A stretch of DNA of 64,000 bases from Elusimicrobiota bacterium (GCA_003450815.1 DMES01000002.1:1-64000), one strand, 5' to 3'. Numbered from the stretch's first letter, positions 20,978-29,762 are shown. The notes: generated from the sequence alone by a model not told the origin. A program made the numbers and translations.

Positions 20978-22348
20978 ATGACCCGTGAAGAAATTCTAAA
21001 CGCTGTAAGGGCCTACCATTCGGTTGCTTTTTCCGTTAAGCCTTTCAATAGGGAAAAGGACACTGTTCGCTACGCCGGAAGGGTGTTTGACGAAAAAGAA
21101 CTTGTGGCTCTGGTGGACTCGTCGCTTGATTTTTGGCTGACAGAAGGACGTTACGCCGAGAGTTTCGCCGAAAAGATCTCGGATTTTCTTGAAGTTGAAA
21201 ATGTAATCCTGACAAATTCCGGCTCGTCCGCCAACCTGCTCGCGCTTTCGGCTCTGACATCAAAAAAACTAGGCAAAAAAAGACTTGTGCCCGGCGATGA
21301 GGTTATCACTGTCGCCGCGGGATTTCCTGCGACGGTGACTCCGATTCTGCAGAACGGTCTGATTCCGGTTTTTGTGGATGTGGAAATACCCACCTACAAT
21401 GTAAATATTGAAGCCCTTAAAAAAGCTGTTTCACCTAAAACCCGCGCTGTCTTTCTAGCTCATACACTCGGCAACCCTTTTAATGTTGAAGAGGTAATAA
21501 AAATCGTTAAAGAACATGACCTGTGGCTTATAGAGGACAACTGCGACGCGCTCGGCAGCAGATATAGATGCGTAGAGGCGCAGCAATTTGGAGGCATAGG
21601 AACGTCCCCTCCGCGCCTCCACGCCTCCACGCCTCCACGCTTCCAGTACACCGGCACATTCGGGCATATCGCCACAATTTCTTTTTATCCAGCCCACCAT
21701 ATTACCACTGGTGAAGGCGGTGCCGTGGTGACCAATAACGAGCAATTGTCCCAGATCATACGCTCGTTCAGGGATTGGGGACGCGACTGCTACTGCGCCG
21801 GCGGGGAAAACAATACCTGCGGCAAGCGTTTCTCGCAGCAATTCGGTACGCTTCCCCCCGGATACGACCATAAATATGTTTATTCCGAGCTGGGCTACAA
21901 CCTGAAAATGACCGATATGCAGGCGGCTATAGGTTCCGCACAAATGGACAAGCTTGAAATGTTCGGCGAGAAAAGACGCGGGAATTTCAAGCGTTACCAG
22001 AAGATGTTTTCCGCATACTCGCGCTTCCTTCTCCTTCCGGAGGCTACTCCTGGCTCGGATCCCTCCTGGTTCACCTATATTGTGTCCGTCAGGGACAACG
22101 CCCCCTTCAGTCGCAATGACCTGGTGACATTCCTGAACGAGCGCCGGATAGAAACAAGAAACATCTTCGCCGGCAATATGATTCGCCAGCCGGCTTTTAT
22201 TGGCAGGCCCTGCCGTGTGCATGGGGAACTGAGCGTTACCGACTTCATCATGAACAATACTTTTTTCCTTGGAACTTATCCCGGTATGACCGGCGATATG
22301 TTCGCCTATGTTGAAGACTGTGTCGCCGAATTTATGGGACGGTTTTAA
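20978..22348 (+). CDS. rfbH: CDP-4-keto-6-deoxyglucose 3-dehydrase (E1) with repeat insertion
   Basis: PMP- and [2Fe-2S]-dependent enzyme that removes the C3 hydroxyl together with an E3 reductase. 456 residues in the DegT/DnrJ/EryC1 fold. SFYPAHHITTGEGGAV has His in place of the PLP-binding Lys, the hallmark of the dehydrase, and RDWGRDCYCAGGENNTCGKRF supplies iron-sulfur cysteines. The sequence LIEDNCDALGSRY should run directly to YTGTFGHIATISF; instead about 26 residues (RCVEAQQFGGIGTSPPRLHA and on) intervene, encoded by an octamer array. The E3 partner gene follows after another octamer array. Confidence 0.94.
   Translation: MTREEILNAVRAYHSVAFSVKPFNREKDTVRYAGRVFDEKELVALVDSSLDFWLTEGRYAESFAEKISDFLEVENVILTNSGSSANLLALSALTSKKLGKKRLVPGDEVITVAAGFPATVTPILQNGLIPVFVDVEIPTYNVNIEALKKAVSPKTRAVFLAHTLGNPFNVEEVIKIVKEHDLWLIEDNCDALGSRYRCVEAQQFGGIGTSPPRLHASTPPRFQYTGTFGHIATISFYPAHHITTGEGGAVVTNNEQLSQIIRSFRDWGRDCYCAGGENNTCGKRFSQQFGTLPPGYDHKYVYSELGYNLKMTDMQAAIGSAQMDKLEMFGEKRRGNFKRYQKMFSAYSRFLLLPEATPGSDPSWFTYIVSVRDNAPFSRNDLVTFLNERRIETRNIFAGNMIRQPAFIGRPCRVHGELSVTDFIMNNTFFLGTYPGMTGDMFAYVEDCVAEFMGRF
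21568..21647. repeat. In-frame inverted octamer array inside rfbH
   Basis: Ten 8-base units: atgcgtag, aggcgcag, caatttgg, aggcatag, then gaacgtcc, and the inverted half cctccgcg, cctccacg (three times), cttccagt. About 78 extra bases (26 codons) keep rfbH open. The direct half matches the intergenic array at 22349-22428 just after the gene. Confidence 0.9.
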
Positions 22349-22428
22349 AGGCATAGATGCGTAGAGGCATAGCAGTTTAGAGGCATGGAGGCATAGCAAT
22401 TTAGATGCGTAGAGGCGTAGCAATTTAG
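22349..22428. repeat. Octamer array between rfbH and the E3 gene
   Basis: Ten unbroken 8-base units: aggcatag (three times), atgcgtag (twice), cagtttag, aggcatgg, caatttag (twice), aggcgtag. Most end in TAG, so stop codons occur every 8 bases. Superimposed is a 24-base period. Only the direct orientation is present. Confidence 0.92.
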
Positions 22429-22440
22429 AGGTGTTCTAAT

Positions 22441-23130
22441 ATGGCTATTGTCAAGAAGTACAGATCCGAGGTCGTCGCCGTTGAAAATCCTGTCTCCGAC
22501 ATCAGGACCGTTACCCTGCGGCCTCTTGAGAAGGCTTACAAGTACAATCCCGGCCAGTTCCTTCACCTGGCGCTTGATGAATTTGACCCGGCCAGACCAT
22601 GGCCCGAATCGCGCTGCTTTTCCATGCAGAGCTCTCCGGATCAGGAGACGATTAAAATAACCTTCGCGGAAAAGGGGAAATTCACCGCGCGCATGGCGCG
22701 CGAACTCGCTCCGGGAAAAGTTATTTATGTCAAACTGCCCTACGGGGATCTGTTTTCAATAGCGCATAACACGCAAAAAACCGTCTTTGTAGCGGGTGGG
22801 ACCGGTATTACTCCTTTTCTTTCGCTGTTTACCTCTCCGGAATTCGCTGCATATCAAAATCCCAGTCTTTATTTCGGGCTGCGGAGTCTATCGCATCACC
22901 TTTATGCGGCCGACCTGGAAAAAGCCCTGGGTGTCAATCCCTCTTTTTCCGTCAAGCTGCAGAATGAGGAAAAAGACGGACGGCTTGATATTCAGAAGAT
23001 CTTCGGCGAAAATGGCCCCTCCGCCGTTTATTTCATTTCGGGGCCTCCTGTCATGATTAAAAGTTTTAAATCATTCCTGGCCTCCAACGGCGTCCCGCCT
23101 GAAAACATCAGAACGGACGATTGGGAATAG
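22441..23130 (+). CDS. FNR-type flavoprotein reductase, E3-like partner of RfbH without ferredoxin domain
   Basis: 229 residues. FAD-binding barrel with SRCFSMQSSP (RxFS motif) and PGQFLHL; NAD domain with VAGGTGITPFLSLF and the C-terminal aromatic in TDDWE. Known E3 enzymes (AscD, DdhD) have about 330 residues with an N-terminal plant-type [2Fe-2S] ferredoxin domain; here that domain is missing and no CxxxxCxxC motif is seen. Electrons would pass to RfbH directly or through a separate ferredoxin. Its place after rfbH supports the assignment. Confidence 0.8.
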   Translation: MAIVKKYRSEVVAVENPVSDIRTVTLRPLEKAYKYNPGQFLHLALDEFDPARPWPESRCFSMQSSPDQETIKITFAEKGKFTARMARELAPGKVIYVKLPYGDLFSIAHNTQKTVFVAGGTGITPFLSLFTSPEFAAYQNPSLYFGLRSLSHHLYAADLEKALGVNPSFSVKLQNEEKDGRLDIQKIFGENGPSAVYFISGPPVMIKSFKSFLASNGVPPENIRTDDWE

Positions 23131-23175
23131 TATTGCCGGCAACACTGTCCCCCTTGCCCGCTTAATCCCGCATCA

Positions 23176-23194
23176 TTCCCGCCTGTGGCGGGAA
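23176..23194 (+). terminator. GC hairpin after the E3 gene
   Basis: ttcccgcc (23176-23183) and ggcgggaa (23187-23194) pair perfectly over a 3-base loop. There is no T run after it, so it may pause rather than terminate. The remaining intergenic bases to 23328 contain an A/T-rich tggtaaaatgtaat stretch near 23275-23287 that could hold a -10 element for the following long gene run. Confidence 0.4.
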
Positions 23195-23328
23195 GTAAGC
23201 TTTACCCCTTCAGCGGCTTCCACGCGGATGGCGGTGGGGAGTCAGTTTCAGCCGATTTGGACCGCCTCCTAAATGGTAAAATGTAATTATCCCGGGAACT
23301 ATGCAATTGCCGGTCTAGCGGAGGAAAA

Positions 23329-24855
23329 ATGGGGAAGAATATTTTTGACAAATTGTTCGTGCTTGAGATGGCAAATAACCATATGGGTGATGTGGAGCAC
23401 GGTATAAACATCGTCAGGCAGTTCGGAAAAGTATGCCGTAAATTTGATTTCCAGTTCGCCTTCAAATTTCAGTACAGGCAGCTTGACACATTTATTCACC
23501 CCGTCTATAAAGGCAGGAAAGATATCAAGTACGTGGCCAGGTTCGAAGAGACCAGATTATCAGAACAGCAATTTCTTGAGATCAAGAAAGAGATGGACGC
23601 CAACGGGTTTATGGCCGTTTGCACTCCCTTTGACGAACCCTCGGTTGACCTTGTTGAAAAGCACGGTTACGACATAATAAAGGTTGCCAGTTGCTCGTTT
23701 ACCGACTGGCCGCTTCTGGAAAGGGTGGCGGCTACAGATAAACCTGTCATACTATCAACCGCCGGCGCTCAATTGCATGATATAGACAACGTGATGGCCT
23801 TTATGGAACATAGAAAAAAGACCTTCGCTCTGATGCATTGTGTGGGCGAATATCCCACCGCCAAAGAGCATTATGAGCTTAACCAGATAGATTTTTTTCG
23901 GAAAAGATACCCCGAAGCCGTGATCGGCTACTCAACACATGAAGATCCGGATAATTACGCGGCTGTGCAGATAGCTATAGGGAAGGGCGCATCTATCCTT
24001 GAACGTCATGTGGGCCTTAAAACGGAAAAGTATGATGTGAATCAATATTCATCCAGACCGGATCAGGCTGAGAAGTGGCTCTCATCCGCACGGGACGCAT
24101 TTACAATGTGTGGTGTCAGCGGTATACGACGCGACATAACCGGGAAAGAAGCGGATGACCTCAAGGGCCTTCAGCGGGGCGTATTCGCCAGTACGGATAT
24201 AAGGCCCGGAGACAGAATAACCTCTTCCAATGTCTTTTATGCCATCCCGAACCTTGCCGGGCAGGTGCTCACAAACGATCTTTCAAAATACACACTCTTC
24301 ACGGCGAAGACGCATGTCCCGGTCGGCAAGCCTGTAATGTCCGGTGACGTTGAGTGCAAAAACATACGCGGAAAAGTTTTTGAAATAGTGGCGAAGCTCC
24401 GCGATATCGTACTGGAAAGCAGGGTGGCGCTGCCGCCCAAAATTGAACTGGAACTGTCGCATCAGTACGGGCTTGAGAAAATAGACCGGTTCGGCGCGAA
24501 TATAATAAACTGCATCAACAGGGAATATTGCAAAAAGATAATAATCATGCTTCCAGGGCAGGAGAATCCTTCGCATTCCCATAAGAAAAAAGAGGAAACC
24601 TTTCAGATCCTGCATGGCAGCCTTATTCTGAATATTGACGGCGTGGAAACAGAGCACAAGCACGGTGAAATAGTGGTGGTGGAGAGAGGCGTAAAGCACA
24701 GCTTCAGGTCCGATTCCGGGGCTATCTTCGAAGAGGTCTCCACCACGCATTATAAAGACGATTCGTATTACGACGACGTTCAGATAATGGAGAACAAGAA
24801 CAGGAAGACTGAAATAACTTTCTGGTCCGACTGGTTCCTGAAGCCGGTTAAATGA
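23329..24855 (+). CDS. NeuB-family synthase fused to SAF and cupin domains
   Basis: 508 residues with ggagg before the ATG. Residues about 10-270 form a NeuB-like TIM barrel: LEMANNHMGDVEHG, FKFQYR, STAGAQLHDIDNV, YSTHEDPDNYAAVQIAIGKG and ILERHVGL. Residues about 280-350 form a SAF/antifreeze-like domain (QRGVFASTDIRPGDRITSSNVFYAIP). Residues about 395-480 form a cupin (HSHKKKEETFQILHGSL, EIVVVERGVKHSF). NeuB enzymes condense PEP with a hexosamine- or hexose-type sugar to a 9-carbon keto acid; the cupin may isomerise or bind the acceptor. No CMP-sialate synthetase is present. First gene of a 15-gene run. Confidence 0.8.
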   Translation: MGKNIFDKLFVLEMANNHMGDVEHGINIVRQFGKVCRKFDFQFAFKFQYRQLDTFIHPVYKGRKDIKYVARFEETRLSEQQFLEIKKEMDANGFMAVCTPFDEPSVDLVEKHGYDIIKVASCSFTDWPLLERVAATDKPVILSTAGAQLHDIDNVMAFMEHRKKTFALMHCVGEYPTAKEHYELNQIDFFRKRYPEAVIGYSTHEDPDNYAAVQIAIGKGASILERHVGLKTEKYDVNQYSSRPDQAEKWLSSARDAFTMCGVSGIRRDITGKEADDLKGLQRGVFASTDIRPGDRITSSNVFYAIPNLAGQVLTNDLSKYTLFTAKTHVPVGKPVMSGDVECKNIRGKVFEIVAKLRDIVLESRVALPPKIELELSHQYGLEKIDRFGANIINCINREYCKKIIIMLPGQENPSHSHKKKEETFQILHGSLILNIDGVETEHKHGEIVVVERGVKHSFRSDSGAIFEEVSTTHYKDDSYYDDVQIMENKNRKTEITFWSDWFLKPVK

Positions 24856-25445
24856 AACCCGTCAGGACCATCGTATGGGATGTGGATGACACGCTTAATG
24901 ATCTAATGCGCGTTTGGCTGGATGAATGGTTCCTGCCGCGCAATATTCAAGTTAAAGCGCGGTATATGGATATTAAAGCCAATCCTCCGCATAAAATACT
25001 AGGCATAAATCTTGAGGACTATCTCAGTTCTTATGACAAATTCAGGCTTTCCGGCAGTTATGCCCAAATGCCTCCGGCCGGCGCGGCGCTTCGCTGGTTT
25101 AAGGCTGAAGGTCATAACTACAGGCATATAGCTCTTACCGCCGTACCGCTTTGCGCGGCGCATGAATCCGCAGGATGGGTTTTCAGGCATTTCGGGCGCT
25201 GGATAAGAACATTTCATGTGGTGCCGTCTCCTAGGAAAAGCGCCCCTGCGCCTCTTTACGAAGCAGAGAAAGCTGATTTTATAAAGCGGCTGGACCGTTG
25301 CGACTTCTTTGTGGATGACAGCCGGCGCAATCTTGCCCCCGTCGCGCGGCTCGGAGTTAAATGTGTGCTGGTTCCAAAGCCCTGGAACGGGGCAAAAGGC
25401 ACCCTTTCAGAAGCGCTTGGTAAAATCAGGGGAATGAGGCTATGA
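24852..25445 (+). CDS. HAD-superfamily phosphatase-like protein
   Basis: 197 residues. Motif I is VWDVDDTLND (DxDxT) at residue 9; a Thr in ALTAVP may be motif II; the late DFFVDDSRRN supplies the acidic motif IV. It overlaps both neighbours by 4 bases. Next to a NeuB-type synthase, a phosphatase acting on a 9-phosphate product is plausible but is inference from context. Confidence 0.65.
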   Translation: MKPVRTIVWDVDDTLNDLMRVWLDEWFLPRNIQVKARYMDIKANPPHKILGINLEDYLSSYDKFRLSGSYAQMPPAGAALRWFKAEGHNYRHIALTAVPLCAAHESAGWVFRHFGRWIRTFHVVPSPRKSAPAPLYEAEKADFIKRLDRCDFFVDDSRRNLAPVARLGVKCVLVPKPWNGAKGTLSEALGKIRGMRL

Positions 25446-27247
25446 TAAAACTTTCCGATTATGTGATGAATTTCCTTTCCGGCCTTAAAGTCGGCAATAT
25501 ATTCCTTCTGCCGGGTGGGGGAGCCATGCATCTTGTGGATTCCCTGGGCCGGAACCGCGCTTTGAGCTATACCGGCTGTCTTCATGAACAGGCGGCTGTA
25601 ATAGCCGCTGACGCCTATGCGCAGTATAAAGGGACTCTCGGAGTCGCTCTTGTTACCACCGGGCCGGGCGGCACTAACGCCATTACCGGCGTGGCCGCCT
25701 CGTGGATAGATTCCACTCCGCTGCTTGTGCTTTCGGGGCAGGCTAAAAGATGCGATCTTATTGGCAGCAGCGGCCTCCGCCAGAGAGGCATACAGGAAGC
25801 CGATATCATTGCTATAGTAAAATCAGTCACCAAATATGCAGTAACCGTAATGGACCCGTATTCCATACGGTACCACCTTGAGAAGGCCGTTTTCCTGGCC
25901 TGTAGCGGCCGCCGGGGGCCGGTCTGGCTGGATATTCCGCTGGATGTGCAGGGCGCAAAAATAGACGAAAAAAAACTTAAGGGTTTTAAATCTCCGAAAC
26001 CAGCGGCTAAAGAAAGAAACCAGGCGCGGGCGGCGGCTGTCAGGGCCATCGAACTCCTGAACAAAGCCGAAAGACCGGTGATACTTGCCGGCGCGGGGAT
26101 AAGGATGGCTGGCGCTTTGGAAGATTTCCGCGCCCTGGCGGCCGGATTAAAACTGCCTGTGCTTACCACCTGGCGCGCCGCCGATTTTCTGGCGGAGGAC
26201 TGTCCTTTTTATTTTGGAAGGCCGGGTTCTATCGCCGGGCGCGGCGCTAATTTTATACAGCAGAACTCCGACCTTATCATTACTGTGGGCGCAAGGCTTG
26301 ACCTGCCGCAGGTCGGTCATAATTACGGGCTTTTCGCCCGTGGCGCTAAAAAAGTGGTGGTTGACATAGATCCGAGGGAGATAGCAAAGCTGAATATGCG
26401 TGTGGACGTCAAAGCCGTATGTGACGCGAAGCTTTTCATATCGGAATTCATAAAAAATGCCGGCGGTGTAAAGGAAAAGAACCGTTCTCCCTGGCTTTCC
26501 AGGTGCGCTTATTGGAAAGCTACGTATCCTGTGGGGATGAACGTGCCTTCCGGACAAAATACCCGGGTCAACACCTACTCCCTGATAGACGTCTTATCAC
26601 GGTTAATGAATAGCGGCGACATCCTGGTCCCGGGGAGTTCCGGTTCCTGCGCCGAGATAACTATGCAGGCTTTCAGGGTTACGTCCGGGCAGCGCATACT
26701 GAACACTCCTGGGCTTGGCTCAATGGGTTTCGGCCTTCCAGCAAGCATAGGGGCCTGTATAGCCGGCGGCGGAAAAAGAACGGTAAGCGTAATAGGTGAC
26801 GGAGGCCTTCAGCACAATATACAGGAACTTGAGACCATACATCGCCTAAAGCTTCCAGTTAAAATTTTCGTTTTAAGCAATAACGGCTACAGTTCCATAA
26901 GGCTGATGCAGGCCAGGCATTTTAACGGCAACTATGTCTGCTGCGGACCTTCAAGCGGACTTACGGTTCCTGATACCGTGAAGGTGGCGTCGGCGTATGG
27001 ACTTAAAACATACAGAATACATAATTCCCGGCGGCTTGCCGCGGACGTTAAAAAAGTTCTTGAAATGCAGGGTCCTGTGATATGTGAAGTCATGGTTGAC
27101 CCTGATTTGGAGACTGCGCCGCGACTGTCTTCGGCTGTAAGGCAGGACGGTTCAATAGTATCAAAACCGCTTGAGGACCTTTGGCCCTTTCTGGACCGGG
27201 AAGAATTTGCGTCGAATATGATCGTGAAGCCGCTGGAAGAGTCATAA
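25442..27247 (+). CDS. Thiamine diphosphate-dependent enzyme, acetolactate synthase/YerE-like
   Basis: 601 residues with the three ALS-type domains. The catalytic Glu is in TGCLHEQAAVIAADAYAQ; then TTGPGGTNAITGVAASWIDSTPLL, and the ThDP motif GDGGLQHNIQELETIHRLKLPVKIFVLSNNGY (GDG to NN). YerE, a homologue of acetolactate synthase, adds a two-carbon unit from pyruvate to C4 of CDP-3,6-dideoxy-4-ketohexose to give yersiniose. The CDP-sugar genes that make that substrate lie just upstream, so a YerE role is attractive. A decarboxylase or a different C2 transfer is possible. Confidence 0.75.
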   Translation: MIKLSDYVMNFLSGLKVGNIFLLPGGGAMHLVDSLGRNRALSYTGCLHEQAAVIAADAYAQYKGTLGVALVTTGPGGTNAITGVAASWIDSTPLLVLSGQAKRCDLIGSSGLRQRGIQEADIIAIVKSVTKYAVTVMDPYSIRYHLEKAVFLACSGRRGPVWLDIPLDVQGAKIDEKKLKGFKSPKPAAKERNQARAAAVRAIELLNKAERPVILAGAGIRMAGALEDFRALAAGLKLPVLTTWRAADFLAEDCPFYFGRPGSIAGRGANFIQQNSDLIITVGARLDLPQVGHNYGLFARGAKKVVVDIDPREIAKLNMRVDVKAVCDAKLFISEFIKNAGGVKEKNRSPWLSRCAYWKATYPVGMNVPSGQNTRVNTYSLIDVLSRLMNSGDILVPGSSGSCAEITMQAFRVTSGQRILNTPGLGSMGFGLPASIGACIAGGGKRTVSVIGDGGLQHNIQELETIHRLKLPVKIFVLSNNGYSSIRLMQARHFNGNYVCCGPSSGLTVPDTVKVASAYGLKTYRIHNSRRLAADVKKVLEMQGPVICEVMVDPDLETAPRLSSAVRQDGSIVSKPLEDLWPFLDREEFASNMIVKPLEES

Positions 27248-27248
27248 A

Positions 27249-28136
27249 ATGAAAATACTGTTAACCGGCGGGAAAGGCTTTATAGCGCGAAACCTGTGCG
27301 AGCAGCTGTGCACTGAACACCAGGTATGTGCCCCCGGAAGCGAAGAGCTGGACCTCCTTGACGCGCCGAAGGTCGGGAATTTTATTAAGGATGGCGGGTT
27401 TGATGTTGTCGTTCACACGGCCACCTATGACGCCGCCCCCAAAGCTTCCACAAAAGATCCCTCAAAGGTACTTGAGAAAAACCTGCGGATGTTTTTCTCA
27501 GTAGCGCGCTGCTCCCGGGATTTCGGTAAAATGATCTATTTCGGTTCGGGCGCGGAATTCAGCCGGGAGCATTGGAAACCCCGGATGGCTGAAGACTATT
27601 TTGACGCGAATATTCCCTGCGATCAATATGGGCTCTCAAAATACATCATGACCAAATACGCGCAGAGTTCAGCCAATATTTATAACCTGCGGCTTTTCGG
27701 GGTATTCGGTAAATATGACGACTGGCGTTACCGTTTTATTCCCAATGTCTGCGCCCGGGCGGCTATAAACCTTCCGGTAATCATTAATCAGTGCAGATTT
27801 TTTGATTTTCTCTACATTGACGATCTGGCACGGATAGTCAGTTGGTTCATTGCCAATAAGCCCAGCGGCAAGGTTTACAATGTCTGCACTGGCGCGCCGC
27901 AGGATTTTAAAACCCTTGCTGAAAAAGCGGTGAGAATATCGGGAAAAAAACTGAAAATAATCGTTCAAAACCCTGGATCCGGGGTGGAATACAGCGGGGA
28001 TAATTCGGCGCTTCTGGAAGAGTTAAAGGGGTTTAAGTTCACATCCCCTGACACTGGGATAAAGATCGTATACGACTGGTGTGAAAGCCGCAGGGCCGAT
28101 ATTTCAAAAGCGGCGGCGGACGGTCAGCTTTTATGA
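27249..28136 (+). CDS. NAD(P)-dependent epimerase/reductase (extended SDR)
   Basis: 295 residues. LLTGGKGFIARNL binds the cofactor; IYFGSGAEFS carries the Ser position and DQYGLSKYIMTKYA the Tyr-Lys pair. It lies 1 base after the ThDP enzyme gene and overlaps the Nudix gene. By position it could reduce the ketone left by the ThDP enzyme (a YerF-like step), but similarity to GDP-fucose synthase-type SDRs is equally visible. Substrate unknown. Confidence 0.7.
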   Translation: MKILLTGGKGFIARNLCEQLCTEHQVCAPGSEELDLLDAPKVGNFIKDGGFDVVVHTATYDAAPKASTKDPSKVLEKNLRMFFSVARCSRDFGKMIYFGSGAEFSREHWKPRMAEDYFDANIPCDQYGLSKYIMTKYAQSSANIYNLRLFGVFGKYDDWRYRFIPNVCARAAINLPVIINQCRFFDFLYIDDLARIVSWFIANKPSGKVYNVCTGAPQDFKTLAEKAVRISGKKLKIIVQNPGSGVEYSGDNSALLEELKGFKFTSPDTGIKIVYDWCESRRADISKAAADGQLL

Positions 28137-28630
28137 GCATCGCCACGGCCATAAAATCGCTGGAAAGACACATCTCCGACCCCCGGCTGGGCCTGCCTGA
28201 AGAAGTTTTTTTCTTTGTCAGCCGGCTGACCCCGATGGTAAACGTGGATTTGCTTGTAAAGGATGAGAAAGGACGGACGCTTTTGGCCTGGAGGAACGAT
28301 AGGTTTTCCGGGATGGGCTGGCATTTACCCGGCGGAATTGTCCGTTTCAAAGAGAAACTGGAAAATAGGGTGATGAAGGTTGCAGAAGCCGAAATCGGCG
28401 CGTCGGTCAATTTTGATCCGGCGCCTGTCGCCATAAATCAGTTCATCTGCGGCCATGATACCAGAGGCCATTTTATATCGTTGCTGTATAAGTGTTCGAT
28501 TTCAGGCGGCTACGCTCCGCCCAACGAAGGTTTGTCCCCTACGGATGAGGGATATTTACGCTGGCATGGAACCTGTCCCAAAAATCTGCTTAAAGTGCAC
28601 GAGATATACAGAAAACATATATGCCAATAA
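28133..28630 (+). CDS. Nudix hydrolase, GDP-mannose mannosyl hydrolase-like
   Basis: 165 residues. The sequence begins with a helix typical of Gmm/WcaH and has MGWHLPGGIVRFKEKLENRV followed by KVAEAEIGA, a divergent Nudix box missing the REUxEE glutamates, as known for GDP-mannose hydrolases. It would hydrolyse a GDP- or other NDP-sugar and tune sugar pools. It lies within the operon, overlapping both neighbours. Confidence 0.7.
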   Translation: MSIATAIKSLERHISDPRLGLPEEVFFFVSRLTPMVNVDLLVKDEKGRTLLAWRNDRFSGMGWHLPGGIVRFKEKLENRVMKVAEAEIGASVNFDPAPVAINQFICGHDTRGHFISLLYKCSISGGYAPPNEGLSPTDEGYLRWHGTCPKNLLKVHEIYRKHICQ

Positions 28631-29757
28631 CTCATTGCAGGGTTTGCGGTCATGAGTTTTTCAGCAGTCCGCTGTTGCGCTATGCAAATATGCCGAAAGC
28701 CGCCCAATTCCTGCCGTCCGCGGCGGCGCTTAAAAAGGATGCGGGAACTGGCCTAGAGGTCTGCCAGTGTTCGGGTTGCGGACTGGTCCAGCTGAGCAAT
28801 GAGCCAGTGCCTTATTACAGGGAGGTCGTGCGCGCCTCAGCTTTTTCGCCGGAAATGAGAGATTTCCGCGTTAAGCAATTCAGCCGTTTTGTGCGGAAGT
28901 ACGCCCTGAAAGGCGGAAAAGTGATTGAGATCGGCTGCGGCCGCGGCGAGTATCTTTCTTTAATGCGGCGGACCGGAGCGGATGTTTACGGATTGGAGTA
29001 TTCAGGCAAAGCGGTTGACCATTGCCGCCGGGAAGGGTTGAAAGTTTCAAGGGGTTTTCTCGGGAACAGTCACGCGAAGCTCCGGGGTGGGCCGTTCCAG
29101 GCTTTTTTTATTTTGAGTTTTCTTGAGCATCTGCCGGAACCTAATTCCACGCTTAGGGAAGCATATAATAATCTGTCCGACGGCGGTTACGGCCTTGTGG
29201 AAGTGCCTAATTTTGACATGATAATGCGGAAAAATCTTTTTTCCGAATTTATATCCGACCACCTTTTATATTTTACCAAAGATACTCTGGTCGCTGCGTT
29301 GGACCGCAACGGTTTTGAGGTCCTTGAGTGCAAGGAAATCTGGCGTGATTATATAATCTCGGCCGTTGTGCGGAAGAGGGGAAAACTGGACCTGTCCCGG
29401 TTCCACCGGCGTCGGACTGCGCTGGCAGTGGAAATAAACGCGTATATACGCCGTTTTAAACCCGGCAAAGTGGCTGTGTGGGGAGCCGGCCACCAGGCGC
29501 TTACCGTAATGTCGCTGGCCTCTCTGGCCGGTAAAATACGCTATGTGGTGGATTCCGCGCCTTTTAAACAGGGAAAATACACGCCAGCCACGCATATACC
29601 GATAGTTTCTCCCGCTTCGATTGTAACTGATCCGGTGGATGCCGTAATAGTTATGGCGGCCGGATATTCCGACGAAGTGGCCGGAATTATACGGCGGAAG
29701 TACGACGGGAAAATAAATATTTCCATTTTGAGAGAGCGCGGGCTGGAAACCGTTTAA
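28621..29757 (+). CDS. SAM-dependent NDP-sugar C-methyltransferase
   Basis: 378 residues in three parts: an N-terminal zinc-binding domain (CRVCGHEFF, then CQCSGCGLVQL), a Rossmann methyltransferase core with VIEIGCGRGEYLSLM, and the C-terminal domain with KVAVWGAGHQALTVMSL typical of the TylC3/TcaB9 C-methyltransferases. Those enzymes methylate a carbon next to a keto group of an NDP-sugar, giving branched sugars. The gene overlaps the Nudix gene by 10 bases. Confidence 0.82.
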   Translation: MPITHCRVCGHEFFSSPLLRYANMPKAAQFLPSAAALKKDAGTGLEVCQCSGCGLVQLSNEPVPYYREVVRASAFSPEMRDFRVKQFSRFVRKYALKGGKVIEIGCGRGEYLSLMRRTGADVYGLEYSGKAVDHCRREGLKVSRGFLGNSHAKLRGGPFQAFFILSFLEHLPEPNSTLREAYNNLSDGGYGLVEVPNFDMIMRKNLFSEFISDHLLYFTKDTLVAALDRNGFEVLECKEIWRDYIISAVVRKRGKLDLSRFHRRRTALAVEINAYIRRFKPGKVAVWGAGHQALTVMSLASLAGKIRYVVDSAPFKQGKYTPATHIPIVSPASIVTDPVDAVIVMAAGYSDEVAGIIRRKYDGKINISILRERGLETV

Positions 29758-29762
29758 ATCAA

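Noticed and set aside
21455..22423. 322-codon minus-strand frame over rfbH
   Set aside because: Antisense shadow; its N-terminus is repeat-encoded (repeated LYASKLLCLHAS), produced by the octamer array.
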